The notes beneath the pieces were generated by a model. It did no database searches and had not been told where the DNA came from. It worked only from the letters and a program-made list of their open reading frames with translations. The position numbers and the translations under genes are program-made. Shown here in pieces: positions 1-8,748 of a stretch of 64,000 bases of DNA. The first letter of the stretch is position 1, and each line of letters opens with the position of its first letter. The stretch is taken from positions 3,998,501-4,062,500 of the forward strand of contig NZ_LT629784.1 in the NCBI RefSeq assembly GCF_900105595.1, read 5' to 3'. This DNA comes from Stappia sp. ES.058. Lineage in GTDB: Bacteria > Pseudomonadota > Alphaproteobacteria > Rhizobiales > Stappiaceae.

Positions 1-1
1 C

Positions 2-1198
2 GGGGGGTCGGACATTCCCTTTTCGGCCGCCATGAAGCTGATGAAGTGGTATCCGCTCCTCACGCTGCCGATGTTCATCTTCATGGGCTACGTGCTGTCG
101 GAATCGAAGATCGCCGACGATCTCTACAGGATGTTCCACGTCTGGATGGGGCCGGTCTCGGGCGGTCTCGCCATCGGGACCATCGGACTGATGGTGCTCG
201 TTTCCGCGATGAACGGCCTGTCGGTCGCCGGCATGGCGATCGGCGCGACCATCGCCCTGCCCGAACTGTTGCGCCGGGGATACGACAAACGGATGGTGAC
301 CGGCGTGATCCAGGCCGGATCCTCGCTCGGCATTCTGGTTCCGCCCTCGGTGGTCCTGGTGCTTTATGCGATGATCGCGCGCGCTCCGGTCGGCCAGCTC
401 TGGCTCGCTGGCGTCGTGCCCGGCCTGATGATGGCAACGATGTTCATCGTCTATATCTATGTGCGCTGTCGCCTCAACCCGAAGCTTGGCCCGGCTCTTC
501 CGCCAGAGGACCGCGACGTCTCGACCGCGGAAAAATACCGGCTGCTGGCCGCCGGCATCCTGCCGCTGGTGATCTTCGCGGCCATGATGGTACCTTTCGT
601 CAACGGCTGGACCTCGCTTGTGGAAAGCTCGGCGATCGGCGCGATGACGGCCTTCGCTGCGGCCATTCTCAAGCGGCGGATGAACTGGACGGTGTTCGAG
701 ACCTGCGTACGCCAGACACTGGCGATCTCCTGCATGTTCATGTGGATCATTCTCGCGGCACTTGGCTTTGGCGCCGTGTTCGACGGCCTGGGCGCGGTCA
801 AGGCGATCGAGAACCTGTTTACCGAACAACTCGGCCTCAGCCCGTGGATGATCCTCATTCTGATGCAGCTTTCCTTCCTTTTGATGGGCACGTTTCTCGA
901 CGACACGGCGATGCTGGTCATCGTCGCGCCGCTCTATGTGCCGCTCGTTCAGGCGCTGGGCTTCGATCTCGTGTGGTACGGCGTGCTTTACACGATCACC
1001 ACGCAGATCGCCTATATGACGCCGCCCTTCGGCTACAATCTGTTCCTGATGCGCGCCATGGCGCCACCCGAGATCACCCTGCGCGACATCTACGGGTCGA
1101 TCGCGCCCTTCGTGGCCGTGATGGTGCTGGCGCTCGCGCTGATCATGGTCTTTCCGCAGATTGCGCTCTGGCTTCCGGAGTATATCTATGGACGCTGA
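2..1198 (+). CDS. TRAP transporter large permease (DctM), 5' end cut by window
   Basis: Membrane subunit of a tripartite ATP-independent periplasmic (TRAP) importer, which moves a carboxylate-type or related solute using an ion gradient. The frame is open from base 2, so the gene begins outside the window; the first ATG, at 32, has no ribosome site and lies inside the family alignment. About 398 codons are visible against roughly 425 for the family. There are many hydrophobic segments, the family loop GSSLGILVPPSVVLVLYA near 300-365, and a TPPFGYNLF motif before the last helix. The binding protein follows at 1338 on the same strand; the small permease (DctQ) should lie just upstream. The substrate is unknown; the downstream enzymes suggest an amine or amino alcohol (inference). 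Confidence 0.93.
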   Translation, partial: GGSDIPFSAAMKLMKWYPLLTLPMFIFMGYVLSESKIADDLYRMFHVWMGPVSGGLAIGTIGLMVLVSAMNGLSVAGMAIGATIALPELLRRGYDKRMVTGVIQAGSSLGILVPPSVVLVLYAMIARAPVGQLWLAGVVPGLMMATMFIVYIYVRCRLNPKLGPALPPEDRDVSTAEKYRLLAAGILPLVIFAAMMVPFVNGWTSLVESSAIGAMTAFAAAILKRRMNWTVFETCVRQTLAISCMFMWIILAALGFGAVFDGLGAVKAIENLFTEQLGLSPWMILILMQLSFLLMGTFLDDTAMLVIVAPLYVPLVQALGFDLVWYGVLYTITTQIAYMTPPFGYNLFLMRAMAPPEITLRDIYGSIAPFVAVMVLALALIMVFPQIALWLPEYIYGR

Positions 1199-1289
1199 CG
1201 TCACTTTATGCGCCGCGTCGTGGCGCAAGGGCGCGGATCGCCGCGCCCGGACCTTCACCCCGCAAAAGCGGGCGTGACAACAAGAAGAA

Positions 1290-1303
1290 GCGCTTGCAAG
1301 CGC
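1290..1303. promoter_or_regulatory. 14-bp perfect palindrome in the dctP leader
   Basis: GCGCTTGCAAGCGC is a perfect palindrome 35 bases before the dctP start. A smaller stem, CCCGC-AAAA-GCGGG, lies just upstream at 1258-1271. The palindrome could be a repressor operator or an mRNA hairpin that sets the usual excess of binding protein over permease. No regulator gene is adjacent. Confidence 0.4.
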
Positions 1304-1337
1304 ACGAATGCAAACAACCAAAAGGGGACTTGATGCC

Positions 1338-2387
1338 ATGACAAACAGACGCGATTTCCTCAAGAAGGCCGGTCTTGGAACCGTTGCCGCCGCCGGTGCA
1401 TCGACGCTGGCCGCTCCCGCCGTTCTCGGTCAGGCGCCGATCAAGTGGCGCCTGCAGACCTATGCCGGTCCGGCGCTCGCCGAACACGTCATCAAGCCGC
1501 ATATCGACGCCTTCAACAAGGCGGCGAACGGCGACATGGAGATCGAGCTCTTCTTCGCCGATCAGCTCGTTCCCACCGGCGAACTGTTCCGCGCCATGCA
1601 GCGCGGCACCATCGACGCCGTGCAGTCGGACGATGATTCCATGGCCTCGCCGACGGAAGTCACCGTCTTCGGCGGTTACTTCCCCTTCGCCAGTCGCTAT
1701 TCGCTGGATGTGCCGGTGCTGTTCAACCAGTACGGCCTGAAGGAGATCTGGGAAGAGGAATACGCCAAGGTCGGCGTCAAGCACATCTCCGCCGGTGCGT
1801 GGGATCCCTGCCACTTCGCCACCAAGAACCCGATCCGCTCGCTGGAAGATCTGAAGGGCAAGCGCGTCTTCACCTTCCCGACAGCGGGGCGTTTTCTGGC
1901 GCAGTTCGGTGTCGTGCCGGTCACGCTGCCTTGGGAAGACATCGAGGTTGCCGTCCAGACCGGCGAGCTCGACGGCGTTGCCTGGTCGGGCATCACCGAG
2001 GACTACACCGTTGGCTGGGCCGACGTGACCGACTACTTCTTGACCAACAACATCTCCGGCGCGTGGGCCGGCTCCTTCTTCGCCAACATGGAGAAGTGGA
2101 ACGAGCTGCCCGATCACCTGAGGACCATGCTTCAGCTCGCAATGGATGCGTCGCACTACTATCGCCAGTGGTGGTACTGGGGCGGCGAGGCGTCGTTGCG
2201 CGTCAACGGCACCAAGATGCAGCTGACCTCCATTCCCGATGACGAATGGCAGCAGGTCGAGGATGCAGCCATGGTGTTCTGGGACGAGATCGCGGCCGAG
2301 TCCGAGACCAAGGCGAAGGTCGTGGAGATCTTCAAGAAGTACAACAAGGACATGCAGAAGGCCGGTCGGCCTTACCGCTACACCTGA
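1338..2387 (+). CDS. TRAP transporter substrate-binding protein (DctP family), Tat-exported
   Basis: Periplasmic solute receptor of the TRAP importer. The ATG at 1338 was chosen because AAAGGGGAC lies upstream at normal spacing and the product then starts with a twin-arginine signal (MTNRRDFLKKAG, followed by an Ala-rich stretch ending APAVLG). A longer in-frame start at 1308 would bury that signal. The mature part (about 315 aa) reads like the TakP/mannitol-chloroaromatic branch of DctP proteins (IKWRLQTYAG, DQLVPTGELFRAMQRGTIDA). It follows dctM by 139 bases and precedes the glutamine-synthetase-like gene. A Tat signal means it is exported folded, as several relatives of this branch are. 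The ligand is not deducible. Confidence 0.92.
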   Translation: MTNRRDFLKKAGLGTVAAAGASTLAAPAVLGQAPIKWRLQTYAGPALAEHVIKPHIDAFNKAANGDMEIELFFADQLVPTGELFRAMQRGTIDAVQSDDDSMASPTEVTVFGGYFPFASRYSLDVPVLFNQYGLKEIWEEEYAKVGVKHISAGAWDPCHFATKNPIRSLEDLKGKRVFTFPTAGRFLAQFGVVPVTLPWEDIEVAVQTGELDGVAWSGITEDYTVGWADVTDYFLTNNISGAWAGSFFANMEKWNELPDHLRTMLQLAMDASHYYRQWWYWGGEASLRVNGTKMQLTSIPDDEWQQVEDAAMVFWDEIAAESETKAKVVEIFKKYNKDMQKAGRPYRYT

Positions 2388-2493
2388 TCGTGCGTTCCGG
2401 GGCCGCCGATTGCGGCTCCGCTTGTGAAGCTTGCGGTCCGGACGGTGACGTTCGGGCCGCGTCATTCCCGCTCAAACGAGACCGATAGATCCC

Positions 2494-3861
2494 ATGGCTG
2501 GCAATCTCACCTTTGACGCCCTCAAGCGGGCGGTCGCCGACGGCGAAATCGACACCGTCCTGACCTGTATCGTCGACATGCAGGGCCGGCTGATGGGAAA
2601 ACGCTATCATGCCCAGATGTTCGTCGATCACGCCCATGCCGAGACGCATTGCTGCAACTATCTGCTGGCGACCGATCTAGAGATGTACACCGTCGAGGGA
2701 TACCGCGCGACGAGCTGGGCCGGCGGCTACGGCGACTATGTGATGCGCCCCGATCTGACGACGCTGCGCCTCGTGCCCTGGCTCGAGGGCACCGCGATGG
2801 TGCTGTGCGACGTGCTCGACCACCACACCCACGAAGAGGTGCCGCATTCTCCGCGCACCATGCTGAAGCGTCAGATCGCACGGCTTGAGGAGATGGGTCT
2901 CGTTGCCAAGACGGCGACGGAACTGGAGTTCTTTCTTTTCGAGAAGAGTTTCGACGAGATCCGCCGTTCCGGCTTTCGCGATCTGGAGCCGATCTCCGCC
3001 TACAATGAGGATTATCATATCCTCCAGACGACCAAGGAGGAGGAGGTGCTGCGCCCGCTGCGCAACCACCTCTATGCCGCCGGCATCCCGGTCGAGAATT
3101 CCAAGGGCGAGGCAGAAACCGGTCAGGAAGAGCTGAACATCCGCTATGCGGAGGCGCTCGATTGCGCCGATCATCACACCATCGCGAAGCATGCGACCAA
3201 GGAAATCGCGTGGCAGCACGGTCGCGCTGTCACCTTCCTGCCGAAGTGGCACCGCGACAAGGTCGGCTCCTCGTCGCATGTGCATCAGTCGCTGTGGACC
3301 AAGGCCGGTGAAAGCGTGTTCCACGATCCCGACGGCACGCACGGCATGTCGGACAAGATGCGCCACTACATGGCCGGACTGATCAAATACGCGCCCGATT
3401 ACACTTATTTCCTGGCGCCCTATGTTAACAGCTACAAGCGCTTCCAGAAAGGCACCTTCGCGCCGACGAAGACCGCCTGGTCGGTCGACAACCGCACGGC
3501 CGGCTTCCGGCTTTGCGGAGAGGGCACCAAGGGTGTACGGGTCGAATGCCGCATCGGCGGATCCGACCTCAACCCCTATCTGGCGCTTGCTGTTCAGCTT
3601 GCCGCCGGGATACGCGGCCTTGAGGAAAAGCTGGAGCTCGAGGCGCCGATCACCGGCGATATCTATCAAGCCAAGCGGCTGAAGGAGATCCCGGGAACGC
3701 TGCGCGACGCGACCAAGACCCTGAAGACGTCGAAGCTGCTTCGCGACGCCTTCGGCGACCAGGTGGTCGACCACTACGTTCGCGCAGCCGAATGGGAACA
3801 GGAAGAGTTCGACCAGGTGGTCACGGACTACGAGATCGCCCGCGGATTCGAGCGCTGCTGA
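2494..3861 (+). CDS. Glutamine synthetase family protein (gamma-glutamyl-amine ligase, PuuA/GlnT type)
   Basis: ATP-dependent ligase that joins glutamate to ammonia or, in this branch, to a primary amine. It is 455 aa, the size of PuuA-like enzymes. The beta-grasp region (VDMQGRLMGKRY) is followed by the catalytic domain with ETGQEELNIRY, the HVHQSLW box, DNRTAGFRLCG and the RIGGSDLNPYLALA segment. Housekeeping GlnA is normally encoded elsewhere beside glnB, so this is a catabolic paralogue. A TRAP importer lies upstream and an aldehyde and an alcohol dehydrogenase downstream. That suggests the amine nitrogen is capped with glutamate while the carbon chain is oxidised, as in the Puu putrescine route or in glutamylated ethanolamine use (inference). 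The start has only a weak ribosome site. Confidence 0.88.
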   Translation: MAGNLTFDALKRAVADGEIDTVLTCIVDMQGRLMGKRYHAQMFVDHAHAETHCCNYLLATDLEMYTVEGYRATSWAGGYGDYVMRPDLTTLRLVPWLEGTAMVLCDVLDHHTHEEVPHSPRTMLKRQIARLEEMGLVAKTATELEFFLFEKSFDEIRRSGFRDLEPISAYNEDYHILQTTKEEEVLRPLRNHLYAAGIPVENSKGEAETGQEELNIRYAEALDCADHHTIAKHATKEIAWQHGRAVTFLPKWHRDKVGSSSHVHQSLWTKAGESVFHDPDGTHGMSDKMRHYMAGLIKYAPDYTYFLAPYVNSYKRFQKGTFAPTKTAWSVDNRTAGFRLCGEGTKGVRVECRIGGSDLNPYLALAVQLAAGIRGLEEKLELEAPITGDIYQAKRLKEIPGTLRDATKTLKTSKLLRDAFGDQVVDHYVRAAEWEQEEFDQVVTDYEIARGFERC

Positions 3862-3903
3862 GCGGCGGCGCCCGGACATATACAACATCCAACTGACGGA
3901 TCG

Positions 3904-3925
3904 CGTCCCGTACCCCGACGGGACG
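3904..3925. promoter_or_regulatory. 8-bp-stem hairpin before the aldehyde dehydrogenase
   Basis: CGTCCCGT and ACGGGACG form a perfect 8-bp inverted repeat with a 6-base loop, ending about 8 bases before the AAAAGGTG ribosome site of the next gene. There is no T-run, so a simple terminator is unlikely. It may be an operator, an RNA-processing site or a stabilising stem between the two cistrons. Confidence 0.4.
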
Positions 3926-3942
3926 TCTTCAAAAGGTGCAAA

Positions 3943-5331
3943 ATGTCGGAAACGATCAAGCTGATTTCTCCGGTTGACGGGTCGGTCTATGCCGAACGCC
4001 CGGTGACCGCGAATGCCGAACTCAACCGGGCCGTGACACGCGCGCGCACTGCTCAGAGCGACTGGGCGGCGCGGCCCATTTCCGAGCGATGCGCGGCGGT
4101 TGCCGCTGCCATCGATGCGCTCGAGGCGATGAACGACGAGATCGTTCCCGAGCTTGCCTGGCAGATGGGGCGACCGGTGCGCTATGGCGGCGAGATGGGC
4201 GGCACGCGCGAACGTGCCGACTACATGATCAAGATCGCCGAAGAGGCTCTTGCCCCGCGTCGGCACACGGATCGTCCGGGCTTCACCCGGTATGTAAAGC
4301 CCGAGCCGCTCGGTATCGTCATGGTCATTGCGCCGTGGAATTATCCGTTCATGACCGCGATCAACACCGTGGTACCGGCGCTTGTCGCCGGCAATGCGGT
4401 GATCCTCAAGCATGCCGCGCAGACGCTGCTCGTCGGCGAGCGCCTCGCTGCGGCGTTCAGGGCGGCGGGCCTGCCGGACGGCGTGTTCCAGAACGTGGTG
4501 CTCACCCACGGCCAGACCGAGACGCTGCTGGGGTCGGGCGCGATCGACCACATCAATTTTACCGGCTCCGTCGGCGGCGGTCGCGCGATCGAAAAGGCGG
4601 CGGCCGGCACCTTTGCTTCGCTGGCGCTGGAACTCGGCGGCAAGGACCCCGCCTATGTCCGTGCCGATGCCGATGTCGACGCCGCCGTTGCAGGTCTCGC
4701 CGATGGCGCCTTCTTCAATTCCGGACAATGCTGCTGCGGCATCGAGCGCGTCTATGTCCATGAAAAGCACTTCGACGCGGTGGCCGAAGGGCTTGCCGAG
4801 GTCGCGCGTGGCTTCGTGCTGGGCAATCCGCTCGAGGAGGCGACGACGCTTGGTCCCATGGCCCAGGCGCGTTTCGCGGCTCACGTGCGCGAGCAGAGCG
4901 ACGAGGCGGTTCGCAAGGGCGCGAAGGCGCTGGTCGATACCTCTGCCTTTGCCGCCGATGTTCCGGGCACGGCCTATCTCGCGCCGCAGGTGCTTGTCGA
5001 TGTCGATCACCAGATGTCGGTGATGCGAGAGGAAAGCTTCGGCCCGGTCGTCGGTGTGATGAAGGTCCGCAACGACGAGGAAGCGCTGGCGCTGATGAAC
5101 GACAGTCCCTACGGCCTCACCGCCTCGATCTGGACGGCGGACGAACAGGCGGCGATCGCGCTTGGCGACAGGCTGGAGACGGGCACCGTCTTCATGAACC
5201 GCTGCGACTATCTCGATCCGGCGCTGGTCTGGACGGGGGTCAAGGAAACCGGTAAGGGGGCCGCCCTTTCGGAGCTTGGTTATCTGTCTCTGACGCGTCC
5301 GAAGTCCTATCACCTGCGCCTCAAGACCTGA
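3943..5331 (+). CDS. NAD(P)-dependent aldehyde dehydrogenase
   Basis: Oxidises an aldehyde to the acid. It is 462 aa, a normal ALDH-superfamily length. The cofactor region PWNYPFMTAINTVVPALVAG, the FTGSVGGGR turn, the general base in LALELGGKDP and the nucleophile in FNSGQCCCGIERVYV are all present; three adjacent cysteines occur where the catalytic Cys sits. The end region ESFGPVVGVM is also typical. A good AAAAGGTG ribosome site supports the ATG at 3943. It lies between the glutamyl-amine ligase and the iron alcohol dehydrogenase, so it probably oxidises the aldehyde made by that dehydrogenase, possibly as a gamma-glutamyl conjugate (inference). Confidence 0.92.
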   Translation: MSETIKLISPVDGSVYAERPVTANAELNRAVTRARTAQSDWAARPISERCAAVAAAIDALEAMNDEIVPELAWQMGRPVRYGGEMGGTRERADYMIKIAEEALAPRRHTDRPGFTRYVKPEPLGIVMVIAPWNYPFMTAINTVVPALVAGNAVILKHAAQTLLVGERLAAAFRAAGLPDGVFQNVVLTHGQTETLLGSGAIDHINFTGSVGGGRAIEKAAAGTFASLALELGGKDPAYVRADADVDAAVAGLADGAFFNSGQCCCGIERVYVHEKHFDAVAEGLAEVARGFVLGNPLEEATTLGPMAQARFAAHVREQSDEAVRKGAKALVDTSAFAADVPGTAYLAPQVLVDVDHQMSVMREESFGPVVGVMKVRNDEEALALMNDSPYGLTASIWTADEQAAIALGDRLETGTVFMNRCDYLDPALVWTGVKETGKGAALSELGYLSLTRPKSYHLRLKT

Positions 5332-5430
5332 GGTTCGGGACCGGCGGCGCTCCAGGGCTCCGCCGGCACCAACGCATCCCGTCTTCTCGTTCTTCCGCCG
5401 CGCATGCGGCGCTTTCAGGGTTCCTCTGTC

Positions 5431-6594
5431 ATGACGTCCACTCCTTCCGCGAACTGGTCCTATCCAACCTCCGTGCGTTTCGGCGCCGGCCGCATCAGGG
5501 AGCTTGGCTCCTGCGCGACCATCGTCGGCATGAAGCGCCCGCTGCTTGTCACCGATCCCGGCCTTGCAAAACTTCCCATGACCGAGGCAGCCCTTGAAGT
5601 GCTTCGCGATGCGGGCCTCGAGCCGGCCGTCTTCAGCGAGATCAAGCCCAATCCGACCGGTGCCAATGTCGAGGCCGGCGTTGCCGTCTATCGCGCCGGC
5701 AACCACGATGGCGTGATCGCCTTTGGCGGCGGATCGGGTCTGGACGCCGGCAAGGCGATTGCCTTCATGTCCGGCCAGACGCGCCCGATGTGGGATTTTG
5801 AGGATGTCGGCGACTGGTGGAAGCGTGCCGATCCGGACGGCATCGCGCCGATCATCGCGGTTCCCACCACCGCCGGCACTGGCTCCGAAGTGGGGCGCGC
5901 AAGTGTCATCACCAACGAGGAATCCCACACCAAGAAGGTGATCTTCCATCCAAAGATGCTGCCCGAGATCGTCATTTGCGATCCCGAATTGACTGTCGGC
6001 ATGCCGCGCTACTTCACGGTCGGTACCGGCATGGACGCGCTGGCGCATTGCCTTGAGGCCTATTCCTCGACCTTCTACCACCCCATGGGCGACGGGATCG
6101 CGTTGGAAGGCATTCGGCTGGTGTTTGAAAACCTCAAGCGGGCGGCAGACGTGCCGGATGATCTCGTTGCGCGGGGCAATCTGATGTCTGCGGCCGCCAT
6201 GGGCGCGGTCGCTTTCCAGAAGGGGCTCGGCGCGATCCACGCATTGTCGCATCCCGTCGGCGCGCTTTATGACACGCATCACGGCATGACCAATGCGGTC
6301 TTCATGCCCTATGTGCTGGCGTTCAACCGTCCGGTGATCGAGGACAAATTCGTGCGTCTCGCCGGATTCCTCGGCCTTGAAGGCGGCTACGACGGCGTGA
6401 TGAAGGCGGTTCTGAAACTGCGCGAGGACCTGAATGTGCCGAACACGCTGGCCGGGCTCAATGTCGATGGCGCAAAGCGCGACCAGATCGCCGAGATGGC
6501 CGTGGTCGACCCGACCGCCGGCGGCAATCCGCTTGAACTGACAGTCGACGGCGCCCGTGCCATCTTCGATGCGGCGCTTGAAGGTCACCTTTAG
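5431..6594 (+). CDS. Iron-containing alcohol dehydrogenase
   Basis: NAD(P)-dependent group III alcohol dehydrogenase that oxidises a primary alcohol. It is 387 aa from the ATG at 5431; an in-frame ATG at 5404 has no ribosome site. The nucleotide-binding GGGSGLDAGKAIA, the VPTTAGTGSEVG segment and the metal ligands within GTGMDALAHCLEAY and HALSHPVGALYDTHHG are all present, so the iron site looks complete. It is the third enzyme of the cluster starting with the glutamine synthetase homologue. An alcohol then aldehyde oxidation pair beside a glutamyl-amine ligase suggests an amino-alcohol substrate (inference). Confidence 0.92.
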   Translation: MTSTPSANWSYPTSVRFGAGRIRELGSCATIVGMKRPLLVTDPGLAKLPMTEAALEVLRDAGLEPAVFSEIKPNPTGANVEAGVAVYRAGNHDGVIAFGGGSGLDAGKAIAFMSGQTRPMWDFEDVGDWWKRADPDGIAPIIAVPTTAGTGSEVGRASVITNEESHTKKVIFHPKMLPEIVICDPELTVGMPRYFTVGTGMDALAHCLEAYSSTFYHPMGDGIALEGIRLVFENLKRAADVPDDLVARGNLMSAAAMGAVAFQKGLGAIHALSHPVGALYDTHHGMTNAVFMPYVLAFNRPVIEDKFVRLAGFLGLEGGYDGVMKAVLKLREDLNVPNTLAGLNVDGAKRDQIAEMAVVDPTAGGNPLELTVDGARAIFDAALEGHL

Positions 6595-6613
6595 GGGCAA
6601 GACTGGGAAAAAG

Positions 6614-6662
6614 CGCGGAATCTCCGCGTGGGAAAGGCGGTGGCGGACCCGCTCCGCCGCCG
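6614..6662 (+). terminator. Two GC hairpins after the alcohol dehydrogenase, possible terminator
   Basis: CGCGGA-ATC-TCCGCG at 6614-6628 is followed by GGCGGA-5 nt-TCCGCC at 6642-6658, whose stem can be extended by a few pairs. Neither has a T-tract. They sit just after the stop of the catabolic cluster and before the trpA promoter region, so they may separate the two units. Confidence 0.35.
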
Positions 6663-6669
6663 TCGTCGA

Positions 6670-6699
6670 TTGACACGGCGTTGCTTCCGCCCCTACATC
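6670..6699 (+). promoter_or_regulatory. Candidate sigma-70 promoter for trpA-accD-folC
   Basis: A perfect -35 TTGACA at 6670-6675 is followed after 18 bases by a weak -10 TACATC. It is the best promoter-like pair in the 158-base gap before trpA. Confidence 0.4.
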
Positions 6700-6752
6700 C
6701 TTGGCGCGCCCGCACCCGGCGGGCGCCATAACCTCAATCGGGACGAGGCACT

Positions 6753-7586
6753 ATGACGACAACGCGGATCGACCGTCGCTTTGCGGCGTGCAAGGCGGCG
6801 AACAGACCGGCGCTGGTGACCTTCGTAACTGCCGGCGACCCGGATCTCGCGACCTCGCAGGCGATCCTCGATGCCCTCCCTGCCGCCGGAGCCGATGTCA
6901 TCGAACTCGGCATGCCGTTCTCGGATCCCATGGCCGAGGGCATTCCGATCCAGCGCGCGACGCAGCGTGCGCTTGCCGCCGGCCAGACCATGGACAAGAC
7001 GCTGGAGATGGTGCGGGCCTTCCGTCGCCGCGATGACGACACCCCCATCGTGCTGATGGGCTACTATAATCCGATTTATGTGCGTAATCCCGCCGTTTTT
7101 GTGAAGACGGCGGTCGAAGCCGGTGTGGACGGGTTGATTATCGTCGACATTCCGCCCGAGGCCGACGACGAGTTGTGCCTGCCCGCGCTGGACGCCGGTC
7201 TCAATTTTATTCGCCTGACAACACCGACGACCGACGACAAGCGCCTGCCGGCCGTACTCGCCAATACCTCCGGTTTCGTCTACTACGTCTCTGTGACCGG
7301 GATCACCGGCGCGACGATCGCCAATCGCACCCGGGTCGGCGAGGCCGTGCAGCGCATCAAGCGCCACACCGAACTGCCTGTCGCGGTCGGTTTTGGCGTG
7401 AAGTCGGCGGAAGATGCGCAGATCATCGGACGCGATGCCGACGGCGTCGTGGTTGGCTCCGTTCTCGTCGAGGCGGTACGCACCAGCCTTGATGATGCCG
7501 GAAAGGCAACCGATAAGACAGTGAGCGCGGTCGCCGATGTTGTGAAGAACCTCGCCGAGGGCGCGACCCGCGCCCGGCAGAGCTGA
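6753..7586 (+). CDS. trpA: Tryptophan synthase alpha subunit
   Basis: Cleaves indole-3-glycerol phosphate to indole and glyceraldehyde 3-phosphate; the indole passes to TrpB. It is 277 aa, a TIM barrel with the usual signatures: [24 protein letters not shown], and [14 protein letters not shown] near the phosphate site. Glu51 matches the catalytic Glu49 of E. coli. The partner acid Asp60 is a Glu here (Glu62), a conservative change that may be common in this lineage. In most Hyphomicrobiales trpF and trpB lie directly upstream; here that place is taken by an alcohol dehydrogenase. accD follows after 59 bases on the same strand. Confidence 0.97.
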   Translation: MTTTRIDRRFAACKAANRPALVTFVTAGDPDLATSQAILDALPAAGADVIELGMPFSDPMAEGIPIQRATQRALAAGQTMDKTLEMVRAFRRRDDDTPIVLMGYYNPIYVRNPAVFVKTAVEAGVDGLIIVDIPPEADDELCLPALDAGLNFIRLTTPTTDDKRLPAVLANTSGFVYYVSVTGITGATIANRTRVGEAVQRIKRHTELPVAVGFGVKSAEDAQIIGRDADGVVVGSVLVEAVRTSLDDAGKATDKTVSAVADVVKNLAEGATRARQS

Positions 7587-7645
7587 ACGGCTGGCGCAAT
7601 GCATTTCGCACGCTGCCTGGACACGAGACACGGACGGTAGTCACC

Positions 7646-8617
7646 TTGAACTGGATCAACAACCTCGTTCGCCCGAAGATCCGCGGTCTGCTGCAGAAGC
7701 GGGACGTGCCGGAGAACCTCTGGATCAAGTGCCCCGAAACCGGGGAAATGGTGTTTCACCGCGATCTCGAGGCCAACCAGTGGGTGGTGCCGACGTCCGG
7801 GCATCACATGCGCGTCGCCGGCAAGAAGCGGCTCGAGCTGTTTTTCGACGGGGGAGCCTACGAGACGGTCAAGACGCCCGGCGTCGCTGCGGACCCGCTG
7901 AAGTTCCGGGACGAAAAGCGCTACACCGACCGTCTGCGCGATGCGCGGGCCAAAACCGGCCTGGACGATGCCGTGACGGTTGCGACCGGTCTGCTCAAGG
8001 GCATGCCGATGACGGCCGCCGTCCAGGACTTTGCCTTCATGGGCGGATCGCTCGGCATGGCGGCGGGCGAGGCCATCATCGCCGGCATGGAAACAGCGGT
8101 CGAGCGCGGAACGCCCTTTGTCATGTTCGCGGCCTCCGGTGGCGCGCGCATGCAGGAAGGTATTCTCTCGCTGATGCAGATGCCGCGCACCACCGTCGGC
8201 GTACAGATGCTGCGCGAGGCAGGGTTGCCCTTCATCGTTGTGTTCACCAATCCGACGACCGGCGGCGTCACCGCGTCCTATGCCATGCTTGGCGATGTGC
8301 ATCTGGCGGAGCCCGGCGCACTGATCGGCTTCGCCGGTCCGCGCGTCATCGAGCAGACCATCCGCGAGAAATTGCCCGAGGGCTTCCAGCGGTCCGAGTA
8401 CCTTTTCGATCACGGGATGATCGATGCGGTGGTCCATCGCCACGATCTGCCCGAGACCATTGCTCGTATTTGCGGCATCCTGACCAAGACGCCGGTTGGC
8501 GTTCCGGATCCGGAAGAGCTTGCAGCCGATATCGCTGCAGCCGACGGCGCGGATGAGGACATGCCGTCAGAGACCGAGACGGCGAAAGACGAGGCGACGG
8601 TCGGCAATGCAACCTGA
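7646..8617 (+). CDS. accD: Acetyl-CoA carboxylase, carboxyltransferase beta subunit
   Basis: Together with AccA it transfers the carboxyl group from biotin to acetyl-CoA, making malonyl-CoA, the first step of fatty acid synthesis. It is 323 aa from a TTG start at 7646; the product [12 protein letters not shown] begins where relatives begin. The carboxyltransferase core has [30 protein letters not shown] and [12 protein letters not shown]. Only Cys29 remains of the four zinc-ribbon cysteines seen in E. coli ([13 protein letters not shown], then PTSGHHMR), which I recall as normal for Rhizobiales. The C-terminus carries an acidic tail (residues about 295-323). It is followed by folC. Confidence 0.97.
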   Translation: MNWINNLVRPKIRGLLQKRDVPENLWIKCPETGEMVFHRDLEANQWVVPTSGHHMRVAGKKRLELFFDGGAYETVKTPGVAADPLKFRDEKRYTDRLRDARAKTGLDDAVTVATGLLKGMPMTAAVQDFAFMGGSLGMAAGEAIIAGMETAVERGTPFVMFAASGGARMQEGILSLMQMPRTTVGVQMLREAGLPFIVVFTNPTTGGVTASYAMLGDVHLAEPGALIGFAGPRVIEQTIREKLPEGFQRSEYLFDHGMIDAVVHRHDLPETIARICGILTKTPVGVPDPEELAADIAAADGADEDMPSETETAKDEATVGNAT

Positions 8618-8748
8618 GGCGCGGTAAACCGGCGTGCTCGTGTCGTCAGGGCGACACGGCGGCAGTATCGCTCTTGCGCGCCGGGGCCATGGCTCCTAAC
8701 AGATCCGCAAACGGGGTGCGTGTTGCGCTGGGCCGTACGGGCAGACAG

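Noticed and set aside
2677..6729. A 1350-codon open frame on the reverse strand
   Set aside because: Lies antisense to three well-recognised enzymes; its Arg/Gly/His-rich translation matches no family. High-GC shadow frame.
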